Of a DNA stretch of 57,648 nt, positions 45,319 to 54,578 are shown piece after piece. The DNA is from Pukyongia sp. (GTDB taxonomy: Bacteria > Bacteroidota > Bacteroidia > Flavobacteriales > Flavobacteriaceae). Made by a program: the position numbers and the translations under genes. The notes below the pieces were generated by a model, which saw only the letters and a program-made list of their open reading frames with translations, searched no databases and had not been told where the DNA came from. How positions within the stretch are numbered: position 1 is the first letter of the stretch; the number at the start of each line of letters is the position of its first letter. The stretch lies in the NCBI GenBank assembly GCA_030148705.1, contig JASBSY010000007.1, positions 1 to 57,648 of the forward strand. Reading direction: 5' to 3'.

Positions 45319-45347
45319 TAAAGATACAGGTTACTCAAACAACCAAA
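45319..45347 (-). promoter_or_regulatory. Possible promoter of the TPR-barrel operon (TTTG, N17, TATCTTTA)
   Basis: On the minus strand TTTG (45344-45347) and TATCTTTA (45319-45326) are 17 bases apart; the -7 box differs by one base from TAnnTTTG. A TGTAGGAAAA motif lies further upstream, at 45391-45407 on the minus strand. Confidence 0.42.
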
Positions 45348-45390
45348 TACTCGAAAGCAAAAGGTTTTTAACAGATAAATCAACAGATTT

Positions 45391-45407
45391 AAAGTAATTT
45401 TCCTACA
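45391..45407 (-). promoter_or_regulatory. TGTAGGAAAA motif copy between divergent TPR and tail-protein genes
   Basis: The minus strand reads TGTAGGAAAATTACTTT, sharing its first 11 bases exactly with the copy at 3607. It is 95 bases upstream of the TPR gene and 144 from the tail-protein gene, so either could be the target. Confidence 0.5.
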
Positions 45408-45550
45408 TAGATTGTTTCGTTCCGAAGTTAGAATTCAGCTTACCTTATTAACGCTGATTTTTGTGTATAAGTATATCAAATAATGAGCCGAATTTAGTTT
45501 GTATAAAAATTGAGTTACTTTTAAAGTCTGTACCTTAAAAATGAATCGTT

Positions 45551-46018
45551 ATGAAAAATATTCTTCTTATCTGCTGTTTAATGAGTTGCGGTGTCCTCCT
45601 ATCACAAAAGAGTACGTTTAAAAATATCACTGAAAAAAATGGCCTTATCGGCATAGGAACCGATAAGCCGGACGAATTATTAACCGTAAAAGGCAGGATT
45701 CACACTCAGGAGGTGCTCGTAGACCTGGAAGGCGCCGTTGCCCCGGATTATGTATTTGAAGCTTATTTCAAAGGTGCGTCGAGCCTTAAGCCCGACTACC
45801 GAATGCCTTCGATAGCTGAAGTTGCCGAATTTATAGAAGCCCATCATCACCTGCCGGAAGTTCCTTCAGCCGAAACAATAGAACAGCAAGGACTTTCCCT
45901 TAAAGCAATGAGTTTATTATTGCTTCAGAAAATAGAGGAGCTCACCCTATACACCATCGCTCAACAAAAAGAAATCGACGCTTTAAAGGCCAGATTAAAG
46001 AATACCACGGAAGAATGA
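45551..46018 (+). CDS. Secreted protein with endosialidase-chaperone-like (S74-type) tail
   Basis: 155 residues. A signal peptide ends around LLSQ (residue 19). The mature start IGIGTDKPDELLTVKGRIHTQEV matches the tail-fibre-like opening seen at 5470. The C-terminal half has the widespread Bacteroidota tail DYRMPSIAEVAEFIEAHHHLPEVPSAE, then QGLSLKAMSLLLLQKIEELTLY, with a short coiled coil at the end. This is the trimerising tail seen at the C-terminus of secreted S74-like proteins, here without a long shaft. Function unknown. Its stop and the subtilase start overlap (ATGA, 46015-46018), so they are co-translated. Confidence 0.78.
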   Translation: MKNILLICCLMSCGVLLSQKSTFKNITEKNGLIGIGTDKPDELLTVKGRIHTQEVLVDLEGAVAPDYVFEAYFKGASSLKPDYRMPSIAEVAEFIEAHHHLPEVPSAETIEQQGLSLKAMSLLLLQKIEELTLYTIAQQKEIDALKARLKNTTEE

Positions 46019-47970
46019 GAACGGAATTTACAATCTTATTAATTACACTTCTTTCTTTTTCGGCCCTGTCTCAGGAAAGCTCCGGAGTTGAGCGGTATTA
46101 TTTTCACGTCACCGTCGAAAACCCCGAAACCCTGGTTATTTCAGAAGCCGATTCCAACCGCTTAAGGGTAGTAAACCCGAACGACGCCGAGGAAACCGCA
46201 ATTTATGCCACGGCTGGAATCTATGAATTCGAACCCGCCTTTAAAACCACAGCTGTCGATCAGTTAAGAAATGTGTTCCGCGTGGTAACCAACAGCGTTG
46301 AGATGCTTGGGCAGCTTCTATCGAAATACCCCGAGAAATATAGCAGGATCGATCAGTTTTATCCGGATGAAGCACCTTTCTATCCCAACGATTATGGAAC
46401 CACAAGTCCGCTTGAAAACTTAGGTGCCGAGCATCCGCTGCACGATCTCGATCTTATCAATGCTCCCGGGGCATGGGGTATTACCACCGGGTCGCCTAAG
46501 GTGATCATCGGAATATCAGATTCGAGGATCGATTCCACCCATGCCGATATGGAAGGGCGCGTTAGTAAATTCCTGCATTATTTTACCCAAACAAAAGGCG
46601 GACTCTGCGCTCATGGCACCAATGTAGCCGGAATTGCCATCGCCCGTGCCAACAATGCAGTGGGAAGGCCCGGTATTTGTTCAGATTGCGACGTGGTGGT
46701 AAACCGGTACGGAGATTTCAAGCATGTGGAAGAACTTGTCGCTGCCGGTGCCAGGGTAATAAATACAAGTTGGGCCCGCTGCAATATGGGCCCTTATCAT
46801 CAGAACATAGAGGCGCGGATCAACGAACTTTACGAAGACGGGATCATCATCGTTGCCGGGGCGGGAAACAGTAAGAATTGTAACCGGGATGACGACTATG
46901 CGCCCGATGATTACGCCTACCCTGCTTCCTATGAAAAAGTGATATCGGTGACCGGAGTCTATACAATCTACGACAAGCCCGAGGACAATACCTACATAGG
47001 AAAAGAAGGCAGACCCACGGCCGGCTATTTAAAGGACAGGCACAGTGCTGAATATGGCGTAAGGCCGGATGGCAGCCTTCACCCGAAATACAGAAATTGG
47101 GATATGCAGTTTAACCGTTCCATCGACCTCTGCGCACCGGCGCAGTCGTATTTGCTGGGGCATGATATTTGTGATATGGATGTTACTTACGGGGGTGCTA
47201 CTTCCAGTGCAGCACCCTATATCACCGGGGTAATAGGCCTGATGTGGTCTGTTAATTACTGCCTGGACGCCTATGAAACCGAAAGCATACTGAAATTAAC
47301 TGCAGCCCCCATCGATCATCTTCCGGGTAACGAATTCTATGTCGGCCAGCTGGGAGCCGGAAGAGTGGATGCGTATAAGGCCGTGAAGATGGCCCGGGAT
47401 ATGAAGGAATTAATGGGAAAGGTCGAAATTCACGGCCGGGATTTCTCTCGCTTCGATTTCAGACTAAAGCATGCGCCCTACATTATCGAGATACATAATC
47501 AGACGTTCCGCGACTCGGCCAGGGTGGATTTCCGGGCCAGAAAACGCATCACTCTCAGCGCCGGCACCCGGCTGGCACCTGATTCGTCCGGGAGTATTCT
47601 ATTGGGTATAGACCCAACAACTTCCACGGCCGAATGCTTCCCCGAACCGGTAAAGGAGTATGTATCGGTTTTTGAAGAGGAGCCTATGGATAAGCCGAAA
47701 GTATTCACAATTAAAAAAACCTTTGTGGTGACGGCCGACAAATCAGGAAAGTCGGTGACTGTGAGACCAAAGATTCCCAATGCACCGGATACAAGAGGAA
47801 AAAAATATTCGGTAACGGTTTCCTCCCCCACAAAGATCTTAATGGTGAAAAAAGAATTCAACTTTCCAAACTCCGGGGTGGTGGAAGTTGAGTTCGGGGA
47901 ATACGGCTACCTGACAATAGAGATAATGGTCGATGGACAAAATGAACTATACCGGGTAAAAAGACCCTGA
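46015..47970 (+). CDS. Subtilisin-family (S8) serine protease
   Basis: 651 residues. A signal peptide ends about ALSQ (residue 20). After a prodomain-like part the catalytic Asp169 (IIGISDSRID), His200 (LCAHGTNVAG) and Ser397 (GATSSAAP, where GTSMAAP is normal) can be traced, with oxyanion Asn285 (AGAGNS). The catalytic domain ends near residue 460, and the C-terminal about 190 residues form two beta-rich domains. No T9SS sorting motif is visible. It is probably a secreted or surface protease. It is co-translated with the 155-residue tail protein, hinting that one modifies or displays the other; that is inference. Confidence 0.88.
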   Translation: MRTEFTILLITLLSFSALSQESSGVERYYFHVTVENPETLVISEADSNRLRVVNPNDAEETAIYATAGIYEFEPAFKTTAVDQLRNVFRVVTNSVEMLGQLLSKYPEKYSRIDQFYPDEAPFYPNDYGTTSPLENLGAEHPLHDLDLINAPGAWGITTGSPKVIIGISDSRIDSTHADMEGRVSKFLHYFTQTKGGLCAHGTNVAGIAIARANNAVGRPGICSDCDVVVNRYGDFKHVEELVAAGARVINTSWARCNMGPYHQNIEARINELYEDGIIIVAGAGNSKNCNRDDDYAPDDYAYPASYEKVISVTGVYTIYDKPEDNTYIGKEGRPTAGYLKDRHSAEYGVRPDGSLHPKYRNWDMQFNRSIDLCAPAQSYLLGHDICDMDVTYGGATSSAAPYITGVIGLMWSVNYCLDAYETESILKLTAAPIDHLPGNEFYVGQLGAGRVDAYKAVKMARDMKELMGKVEIHGRDFSRFDFRLKHAPYIIEIHNQTFRDSARVDFRARKRITLSAGTRLAPDSSGSILLGIDPTTSTAECFPEPVKEYVSVFEEEPMDKPKVFTIKKTFVVTADKSGKSVTVRPKIPNAPDTRGKKYSVTVSSPTKILMVKKEFNFPNSGVVEVEFGEYGYLTIEIMVDGQNELYRVKRP

Positions 47971-47997
47971 GCATGTCGATATACCAAAGCAAAATCC

Positions 47998-48005
47998 TAA
48001 CTTTG
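47998..48005 (+). promoter_or_regulatory. -7 box (TAACTTTG) of ftsE
   Basis: TAACTTTG matches TAnnTTTG and is 27 bases before the ATG. No convincing -33 box is visible at the expected distance. Confidence 0.58.
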
Positions 48006-48032
48006 TACTAAGTAAGAAATACTAAAAGCCAT

Positions 48033-48716
48033 ATGTCCAAACCTGTGCTGTTTTTAAAGAATGCCTCCATTTTCCAGCGCGAAAATCTCATCCTCTCCGA
48101 TGTTAGTGTAACTGTGGAAAAGGGTGAATTCGTTTACCTTATCGGAAAGACCGGAACCGGAAAGAGTAGTTTTATGAAGACCCTATACGGCGACCTGCCC
48201 TTACAAGAAGGGGAAGGCGAAATCGTAGGATACGACCTGGCCACCCTAAAGGAAAACGACATCCCCTTCCTTAGACGGAAACTCGGTGTTATCTTTCAGG
48301 ATTTCCAGTTACTGAATGAGCGAACGGTTAAGGACAACTTACTGTTTGTTTTGAATGCTACCGGCTGGAAGGATAAGGCCGAAATGAATGCCCGTATCGA
48401 CAAAGTTTTGGATAAGGTGGGAATGAAAACCAAAAGTTTTAAATACCCATACCAGTTGTCGGGAGGTGAACAGCAACGTGTTGCAATCGCCCGTGCCTTA
48501 CTGAACGACCCCGAGCTAATCCTGGCCGATGAGCCCACCGGGAATCTCGACCCTCAGACCAGCGTGGAAGTCATGGAAGTGTTAAAAGAGATCAACAAAA
48601 ACGGCAATACCATCTTAATGGCTACCCACGACTACGCCCTCATCCTGAAATACCCTTCAAAAACCCTGAAGTGCGACGACAGCCAGATCTTCGAAGTGGT
48701 TCAGAAGACGGTTTAA
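48033..48716 (+). CDS. ftsE: Cell-division ABC ATPase FtsE
   Basis: 227 residues, the usual FtsE size. The nucleotide-binding motifs are Walker [10 protein letters not shown], signature [15 protein letters not shown] and Walker [13 protein letters not shown], followed by the H-loop ATHDY. FtsE works with the permease FtsX to link division to peptidoglycan hydrolases. FtsX is not next to it in this window, which differs from the ftsEX operon of many bacteria. It overlaps by four bases the convergent SGNH-like gene. Confidence 0.9.
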   Translation: MSKPVLFLKNASIFQRENLILSDVSVTVEKGEFVYLIGKTGTGKSSFMKTLYGDLPLQEGEGEIVGYDLATLKENDIPFLRRKLGVIFQDFQLLNERTVKDNLLFVLNATGWKDKAEMNARIDKVLDKVGMKTKSFKYPYQLSGGEQQRVAIARALLNDPELILADEPTGNLDPQTSVEVMEVLKEINKNGNTILMATHDYALILKYPSKTLKCDDSQIFEVVQKTV

Positions 48717-49645
48717 TTTCCGGATAATTCGGTCCAGATTATATGGTTAAGGATGCTGCTGCACTTGCGAGCACCTTCATTGGTGAGGTGATCGGCATCC
48801 CGAAGGTCCTCTTCCGTAAAGCGCCTATCCCTGCTTAGTTTAACATGAGTTGTATTTTCATTAGCCGATGCCAATACGCGTAAGAGCGTACTAATTTTAC
48901 TCCTTTTCGCCCTGTCCAATGAATTGTAATATACTTTATGAACAGGCATTTCTACCAGCAGAACTTTAATATCTCGCACTGCACATCGCTCGATAATTCG
49001 ATTAAGCCGTAGCCTGTTCGCGTTAAAATTGGATGAACCGTCCTCGTGTTTTTTTGCAATATTTCGTGCAACAAGCTCCTTGTCCTCCACAATGTGGGTA
49101 CTGTCCTGTATCCCGTAACCGTTGGGATAGGAAGTAACTACGGTTCCTTCAGAAATATATTCTCGCATCAATTCTACCGATTTATCGAACCTACGGGTAA
49201 GCGCCAGACTGTATTTTTTCATATCCCAGGCGGAGACCGAAGGTACATCCAGTTCCATCTGCTGATCGTAAAAATATTTCCGCCACCTGTCTTCCAGGCC
49301 GTCATCCTCCTGAGATAAAGTAAAATAACCAATGGTGAGCACCACCACTTTCAGCTCCTTGAATTTGTCCAGGTGTTTTTCCAGCAGCAATTCATCGAAG
49401 TACAAACTCTGACTGATATTCGCGAAGTTGTAAGTATTAAATTGGAAATACTCGGGATTGATTCCGTAGAAAGAATGCGAACTGCCCATAATAAGAACTT
49501 CCCCCTCGTCGTAATACTCTTTAACAATCTCGTTCTTGTAGGTGTAATTCGTCTCCACGGTTCGGTAAAACAGCTCCACGATAATCCAGACCACCAGGAG
49601 CGGCAGCAGAAATAAGAGAACTTTTTTACTGAATTTTTCCATCAT
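48713..49645 (-). CDS. SGNH-like membrane-anchored partner of MBOAT acyltransferase
   Basis: 310 residues. One N-terminal membrane helix (VLLFLLPLLVVWIIVELFY) is followed by a globular domain. GSSHSFYGINP near residues 53-63 resembles the GDS-like first block of the SGNH fold, and the C-terminal DADHLTNEGA supplies a candidate Asp/His pair. Proteins of this type (AlgJ, DltD, PatB kind) partner with MBOAT enzymes to acetylate extracellular polysaccharide. Its start overlaps the MBOAT stop by one base (TGATG), showing tight coupling. The exact catalytic residues need a structure to confirm. Confidence 0.78.
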   Translation of the reverse strand: MMEKFSKKVLLFLLPLLVVWIIVELFYRTVETNYTYKNEIVKEYYDEGEVLIMGSSHSFYGINPEYFQFNTYNFANISQSLYFDELLLEKHLDKFKELKVVVLTIGYFTLSQEDDGLEDRWRKYFYDQQMELDVPSVSAWDMKKYSLALTRRFDKSVELMREYISEGTVVTSYPNGYGIQDSTHIVEDKELVARNIAKKHEDGSSNFNANRLRLNRIIERCAVRDIKVLLVEMPVHKVYYNSLDRAKRSKISTLLRVLASANENTTHVKLSRDRRFTEEDLRDADHLTNEGARKCSSILNHIIWTELSGN

Positions 49646-51066
49646 CAGAATTGAAAATAAATAAACGGTTGTAAATCGCCGGCAAAATAGAATATACTGA
49701 ATACCACGGCATAATAAATCGTATAACGTACATACTTGTTCGACACAGCCTCAAGGTCCAGCACGTGGTCCCGGTTCCTCTGTATCCACTCCAACACCAT
49801 ATAGAGAAATAAAAGCAATACAGACAATCGCGATACATTGGGCATGGTGAATAATGTGGACGAAAAAACAATATCCAGATAGGCAAAGGCATCGGTAATC
49901 GTTTCCGCCCTGAAAAACACCCAGGCCAGTACTACTATAACAAAAGTCGAGGTGATATTGAAAACTTCCCTTAGGCTGGGCAAGGATTTATTCTGTCTGA
50001 ATCTTGCCTCTTTTTTAATAAATAGTATCACAGGCAATACGAACAAAGCATGTACAAATCCCCAGAACACGAAGGTAAGATTGGCGCCATGCCACAAACC
50101 GCTAACCAGGAAAACGATAAGGACATTTACGATTAGTCTTGGCCTGGAAACCCTACTGCCGCCCAAGGGTATATAGACGTAATCCCTGAACCAGGTGGAG
50201 AGGGAAATGTGCCAGCGGTGCCAGAAGTCCGACAAGTTCTGGGCCAGATACGGATAGTTAAAGTTCTTCATCAGGTCGAAGCCCATAATGCGCGCACTTC
50301 CGATAGCTATGTCGCTGTAACCGGAAAAGTCACCGTAGATCTGGAACGCAAAGAAGACTGCTCCCATAAACAGGGTACTGCCGCTAGCCGTGTCGTAGTT
50401 TTCGAATATGGAATTCACGTAGAGTGCACAGTTGTCTGCTATCACCATTTTTTTAAACAGTCCTCCCAGGATCAGGCGCAGGCCGGTTACACTTTTGTGG
50501 TAGTCGAATTTTCTTTCGACAAAGAACTGCGGCAGTAAGTTCGAGGCTCGTTCAATAGGCCCGGCTACCAGCTGGGGGAAGAATGATACAAAGGCAAAGA
50601 AGGCCACGGGATCCCTGGTGGGTTCTATCTGCTTCCTGTAAATATCGATCGTATAACTTAGGGTCTGAAACGTATAAAAACTTATACCAACCGGCAGCAG
50701 GATCTGCCAGGATTCGAAATTAAACCGGGTTCCGAAAATGGAGTAAGCATCGACAAAGGTCTCAACGAAGAAATTAAAGTATTTGAAAGTGAATAAAAGC
50801 CCCAGGTTAAACAGCAGGCTTACCATCAGTAGTAATTTTCGATGCGATTTCTTTGAGGACAAGGCCAATTGCTGGCCTACGAAATAGTCTACCAGCGAAC
50901 TGGCAAATATGAGGGAGAGAAACCGCCAATCCCAGAAGGAATAAAAAATATAACTCACTACCACCAAAAAGATATTCTGAAGTTTGATGGTTCGCTTAAA
51001 GACCGTCCAGTAAAGAAGAAGAACTAGGGGAAAGAAGACTGCAAAATCGAGCGTATTGAACAGCAT
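49645..51066 (-). CDS. MBOAT family O-acyltransferase
   Basis: 473 residues with about 10-12 membrane helices. The family's catalytic His is in VSGLWHGANLTFVFWGF near residue 325, and a second conserved His follows in GFVHAL. The AlgI-like phrase DFWHRWHISLSTWFRDYVYIPLGGSR is present around residues 275-300. The enzyme moves acyl groups, usually acetyl, across the membrane to a polysaccharide, with the SGNH-like product downstream finishing the transfer. It is transcribed leftward away from the glycosyltransferase genes at 51194, so it has its own unit. Confidence 0.92.
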   Translation of the reverse strand: MLFNTLDFAVFFPLVLLLYWTVFKRTIKLQNIFLVVVSYIFYSFWDWRFLSLIFASSLVDYFVGQQLALSSKKSHRKLLLMVSLLFNLGLLFTFKYFNFFVETFVDAYSIFGTRFNFESWQILLPVGISFYTFQTLSYTIDIYRKQIEPTRDPVAFFAFVSFFPQLVAGPIERASNLLPQFFVERKFDYHKSVTGLRLILGGLFKKMVIADNCALYVNSIFENYDTASGSTLFMGAVFFAFQIYGDFSGYSDIAIGSARIMGFDLMKNFNYPYLAQNLSDFWHRWHISLSTWFRDYVYIPLGGSRVSRPRLIVNVLIVFLVSGLWHGANLTFVFWGFVHALFVLPVILFIKKEARFRQNKSLPSLREVFNITSTFVIVVLAWVFFRAETITDAFAYLDIVFSSTLFTMPNVSRLSVLLLFLYMVLEWIQRNRDHVLDLEAVSNKYVRYTIYYAVVFSIFYFAGDLQPFIYFQF

Positions 51067-51180
51067 AAGGGGTCAACTAAGTATGTTGCGGCAGCAATCT
51101 ACAAACATTCCCGCCAATCTTCCAAACCTTAATGCTGTAATATAAGTTAGAGCCTTATCCGAATTACAGCGCTATTTTTC

Positions 51181-51188
51181 TATTTTTG
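51181..51188 (+). promoter_or_regulatory. -7 box (TATTTTTG) five bases before the first GT2 gene
   Basis: TATTTTTG fits TAnnTTTG; the ATG follows after CTAGG. The transcript would be leaderless or nearly so. The preceding eight bases (TATTTTTC) are almost the same, so the exact start is uncertain. Confidence 0.5.
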
Positions 51189-51193
51189 CTAGG

Positions 51194-52099
51194 ATGAATA
51201 GCGAGCTGTCAATCCTGATCCCTACTTTTAATTACAATGTCTTTCCCCTGGTAAGCAGGCTGCATGCTCAGTTGTTCGCAGCCGATTGCACTTTCGAGAT
51301 AGTGGTATACGACGATTGTTCAACCGCCCCTGAAAAGGAAAATGAACATATAAATTCGTTATCTCATTCCAGCTATACTGTACTCAACGAGAATATTGGG
51401 CGTAGTGCCATCCGGAACAAACTGGCCAATGACGCTAATTACGAAGTACTGTTGTTCCTCGATGCAGACACCATGGTGATCAGGGAAGATTTTATTGCAA
51501 AATATATTGAGAATCTCAACCCTCATTCGGAGATCATTTACGGAGGAATCACATACCAGGACCAGCCGCCTCACCGATCGGAATTGCTAAGATGGAAATA
51601 CGGCAATGAACGCGAAGCCCTGTCGGTTTCAGAACGCCTGAAAGAACCTCACCTGCGGTTTCTCACTCTCAATTTCCTTATCAGGAAGAACGTCTTTGAA
51701 CGACTTAAGTTCAATGAGGACATTCCCAATCTTCGTCATGAAGACACTCTGTTTGCCCTGGATTCAAAAAAGAAAGGAATTAAAGTAGACCACATAGACA
51801 ACCCGGTGATGCACCTGGGGCTTGAGACCAGTGAAGTCTTCCTGCGAAAATCGAGGGAATCTGTAGACGCACTTATACTTTTTGTTCAACAGGGCCTCAT
51901 CGATGCGGGAGAAACGGCGCTATCTGCCAAGGCCGAAGCCTTGAAAAAACAAGGGATGGCGGCACCCATAAGGAGCTTGTACGACACCTTTCGAAAAATG
52001 ATGGAACGAAACCTGCTTTCGGGTTCTCCCTCACTTTTTATTTTCGACCTCTACCGACTAGGCTACTATTTAAAGAACGCTAACACGACTAAGAAATGA
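51194..52099 (+). CDS. Glycosyltransferase family 2 (GT-A)
   Basis: 301 residues. The GT-A fold opens with LSILIPTFNYN, continues VVYDDCSTAPEK and carries the metal-binding FLDADT at residues 88-93. An acidic segment RHEDTLFALDSKKKG follows. It transfers a sugar from a nucleotide donor to a growing polysaccharide; donor and acceptor unknown. The stop overlaps the next start (ATGA) by four bases, so both GT2 enzymes are made together. It lies at the left end of the polysaccharide gene group. Confidence 0.9.
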   Translation: MNSELSILIPTFNYNVFPLVSRLHAQLFAADCTFEIVVYDDCSTAPEKENEHINSLSHSSYTVLNENIGRSAIRNKLANDANYEVLLFLDADTMVIREDFIAKYIENLNPHSEIIYGGITYQDQPPHRSELLRWKYGNEREALSVSERLKEPHLRFLTLNFLIRKNVFERLKFNEDIPNLRHEDTLFALDSKKKGIKVDHIDNPVMHLGLETSEVFLRKSRESVDALILFVQQGLIDAGETALSAKAEALKKQGMAAPIRSLYDTFRKMMERNLLSGSPSLFIFDLYRLGYYLKNANTTKK

Positions 52100-53025
52100 G
52101 GTTTTCGGTTGTCATAGCGGTCTATAACAAAGAAGCCTACATCGCAAAAACCCTGCAGTCTGTGCTCGATCAGCGCTATACCGACTTTGAGGTCGTTGTG
52201 GTGAACGATGGTTCCACAGACAGTAGTGAGGAGGTTATAAAATCGTTTACAGATCCCCGTATTCGCTATTTCAACCAGTCAAACCGGGGTGCCGGGGCAG
52301 CCAGAAACGCTGCCATAGCCAGATCGACAGCACCATATATAGCATTATTGGATGCGGACGACTACTGGCATCCGGATTTTCTTTCGGAGATCGATTCGTT
52401 AATTAGCTCTTTTCCCGATCAAAAGGTATTTGCGACTGCCATTAAAATAAAGCGGTCGGGAACCGAAATAATTCCGAAATATTCCATACCGAACTTAAAA
52501 AAGGGAGAAGTGAGAACGCTTAATTTTTTTCAAGCCAGTTATATTCAATGTGTACTCTTTAGTTCGAGCACGGTAATTCATCGTTCGGTGCCGGAAAAAA
52601 GCGGGAATTACAATCCGGATATTAAAAGCGGGCAGGACACCGATCTGTGGATTCGAATTGGATTACACCACGACATCGTATTCCTGAACAAAGTGCTCGC
52701 CACTTACGAAGACGCCGAACAAAGCCTGTATAAAACAACGGCAACCCTGAGTGAAAAAGCTACGTTCGATGGTTATGAAGACTATGAGAACCAACGGCCC
52801 GAAGTAAAAAAATTCCTGGACCTCAACCGATATTCCCACGCCATCCTGGCCAAAACTCTGGGCGACAGAGAGGCTTTTAAAAGGTTTTGCGGCCAGATCG
52901 ACCTCAATAACCTCAACAACAAGCAACGATTTTTATTAAAATTGCCTGCTTTTATTGTTAAGAAACTAAGTGCCCTGAAGTTCTACCTAGAACGCAAAGG
53001 CATCTACCTAACTGCCTTTAAATGA
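52096..53025 (+). CDS. Glycosyltransferase family 2 (GT-A)
   Basis: 309 residues. The canonical GT2 start is FSVVIAVYNKEAYIAKTLQS, with VVNDGSTDSS at 36-44 and the metal-binding LLDADDYWHP at 85-93. GQDTDLWIRI is the usual acceptor-side acidic motif. It is coupled to the first GT2 gene by a 4-base overlap, so the two probably add consecutive sugars. Its last 18 bases overlap the end of the convergent FdtA-type gene. Confidence 0.92.
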   Translation: MRFSVVIAVYNKEAYIAKTLQSVLDQRYTDFEVVVVNDGSTDSSEEVIKSFTDPRIRYFNQSNRGAGAARNAAIARSTAPYIALLDADDYWHPDFLSEIDSLISSFPDQKVFATAIKIKRSGTEIIPKYSIPNLKKGEVRTLNFFQASYIQCVLFSSSTVIHRSVPEKSGNYNPDIKSGQDTDLWIRIGLHHDIVFLNKVLATYEDAEQSLYKTTATLSEKATFDGYEDYENQRPEVKKFLDLNRYSHAILAKTLGDREAFKRFCGQIDLNNLNNKQRFLLKLPAFIVKKLSALKFYLERKGIYLTAFK

Positions 53026-53427
53026 TTTGAAGGTTTCGTAATCCCTGATATAGTCGGACTCCTCATACACCTCACTAACCAGGGACAGGCACACACTTCC
53101 TGCAGAAAAGTTTTCCAGCTCCCGCCAGATACCATTGGGGATGAGCAATCCTTTATTAGGCCGGTTTAAGGTGATGGTTCGCCGCCGGGTACCGTCGTCG
53201 AGAACCACGTCGAAACTGCCGCTTAAGGCGATAAGAAATTGCTGTAATTCCTTATGGGCATGTCCCCCGCGACTCGAATCGCTGGGTACGTCGTAAAGGT
53301 AATACACCCGTTTGATTTCGAAGGGAATGATGTCTTTTTCAACGACCGACAGGTTTCCCCTTCCGTCCGGATCGGAGATCTTCGGGATATCGGTTAACGA
53401 TATGGAATCGAGTTTTCTAGGTTGCAT
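53008..53427 (-). CDS. FdtA/QdtA-type sugar 3,4-ketoisomerase (WxcM-like cupin)
   Basis: 139 residues, one cupin domain. The conserved parts are DGRGNLSVVEK, IKRVYYLYDVP, RGGHAHKELQQFLIALSG and LLIPNGIWRELENF. The family converts the 4-keto group of dTDP-4-keto-6-deoxyglucose to the 3-keto sugar on the way to N-acetylated amino sugars such as Fuc3NAc or Qui3NAc. The His-rich GGHAHKE carries the active-site His. The usual partner aminotransferase and acetyltransferase are not in the window. Its start overlaps by 11 bases the end of the GT4 gene upstream. Confidence 0.85.
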   Translation of the reverse strand: MQPRKLDSISLTDIPKISDPDGRGNLSVVEKDIIPFEIKRVYYLYDVPSDSSRGGHAHKELQQFLIALSGSFDVVLDDGTRRRTITLNRPNKGLLIPNGIWRELENFSAGSVCLSLVSEVYEESDYIRDYETFKSFKGS

Positions 53428-54532
53428 GCTGCAATAAATTATCCCATTTAAGGGCTATACTGTCCATTGAAAACGCTTTCACAGACGATTTAGCATTTGT
53501 TTCACAATATGTTCTCAGTTTTTCATCCAATGCCATTTCACGCATTGCGACGGAGAATAAAGGTATACTTCTTTCGGGAACTAACAAACCGTTCTGCCGG
53601 GATTGGATTACTTCGGAAGGCCCGGAAACGATATCGAGCGATACGATGGGGGTTCCCAGGGAGAGCGATTCGGTTAGCACCATGGGAAATCCTTCGTACT
53701 TACTGGTAAGAGTCGTGAACAGGGCATTTTCTATAATGGTAAAAGGAGTAGCAGTAAAATCCTGGAAAAGTATAAATTCCTTGGACGGCTCCTGACTGCA
53801 GAATTCCTTCAGACCTTCCTTATCCTTCCCTTCTCCCAAGAGCACCAGGTAGATATCCTCCCGCCATAGTTTAGAAAAAGTAAAGGCCCTGATAAGGAAC
53901 ATCAGATCCTTTACCCCGTCGTCTATCCTTCCGTAATACAATATATATTTCTTGCCGCTTAAGGATTCGGGGATGGTGCCTCCATCTTCAGACCATTGGG
54001 GATCGTAGGCATTATGAACGGTTGCAGTATTTGAAATACCGGATTTTTTTAGCACTTCGTTCTCAATATGCCCGGAGACGGCAACGTTCAGCAGGTTCTT
54101 ATTGGCAATTTTAACAAACTTTTCCGGATGAGCCGTTAGATAATTATCAGCGCGTGCGCTGTGTGTTACGTAGATTCGCGGCTGGTCTTTGTAAATGTAC
54201 TTATGATAAAAAAGCTCCCTCGAAATATCGTTCTTTGGACGGTGGTCTATGATAAAATCGAATTTTTCCTTTAACAGATATTTGCGCAGTTTCTTTAGTC
54301 TGAAGAAGCGTTTAATAGTATTTTCATTCTCTTTTTTCTGAAGCCCCAGGTTGAACAATTTACCCGCATATTCAAAATCCACCGCATCGGTTAACAGTAC
54401 CAGGTGAACTTCATGGCCCAGGCCGGTAAGCATTCTTGAAAGCATGGCGCAGGAGCGTTCGGCACCACCTTTTGCCAACGAAATTGAAACAAGACAAACT
54501 TTAAATTTACGCCCCGGCGTCTCTTGCATCAT
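53417..54532 (-). CDS. Glycosyltransferase family 4 (GT-B)
   Basis: 371 residues from ATG 54530-54532; the longer frame (to 54619) would overlap the divergent glycosyltransferase gene and the shared promoter, and lacks conserved sequence. The N-terminal domain has VCLVSISLAKGGAERSCAML, typical of capsule or O-antigen GT4 enzymes. The C-terminal domain has YYGRIDDGVKDL, VLLGEGKDKEGL and the donor-binding SKYEGFPMVLTESLSLGTPIVS. It uses a nucleotide sugar to extend a surface glycan. It is read leftward into the FdtA-type gene with an 11-base overlap. Confidence 0.92.
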   Translation of the reverse strand: MMQETPGRKFKVCLVSISLAKGGAERSCAMLSRMLTGLGHEVHLVLLTDAVDFEYAGKLFNLGLQKKENENTIKRFFRLKKLRKYLLKEKFDFIIDHRPKNDISRELFYHKYIYKDQPRIYVTHSARADNYLTAHPEKFVKIANKNLLNVAVSGHIENEVLKKSGISNTATVHNAYDPQWSEDGGTIPESLSGKKYILYYGRIDDGVKDLMFLIRAFTFSKLWREDIYLVLLGEGKDKEGLKEFCSQEPSKEFILFQDFTATPFTIIENALFTTLTSKYEGFPMVLTESLSLGTPIVSLDIVSGPSEVIQSRQNGLLVPERSIPLFSVAMREMALDEKLRTYCETNAKSSVKAFSMDSIALKWDNLLQHAT

Positions 54533-54542
54533 CAATAAATGG

Positions 54543-54550
54543 TATTTTTG
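54543..54550 (+). promoter_or_regulatory. -7 box (TATTTTTG) of the rightward glycosyltransferase gene
   Basis: TATTTTTG lies 28 bases before the ATG at 54579, with a TTG at 54524-54526 upstream (16-base spacing, shorter than usual). It faces the opposing -7 box at 54563-54570. Confidence 0.52.
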
Positions 54551-54562
54551 ATCGTTACAAAT

Positions 54563-54570
54563 CAAAGATA
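54563..54570 (-). promoter_or_regulatory. -7 box (TATCTTTG) of the leftward GT4 gene
   Basis: TATCTTTG on the minus strand fits TAnnTTTG and lies 30 bases before the ATG at 54532. The two opposing promoters overlap, so they could compete. Confidence 0.58.
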
Positions 54571-54578
54571 GTATATTT

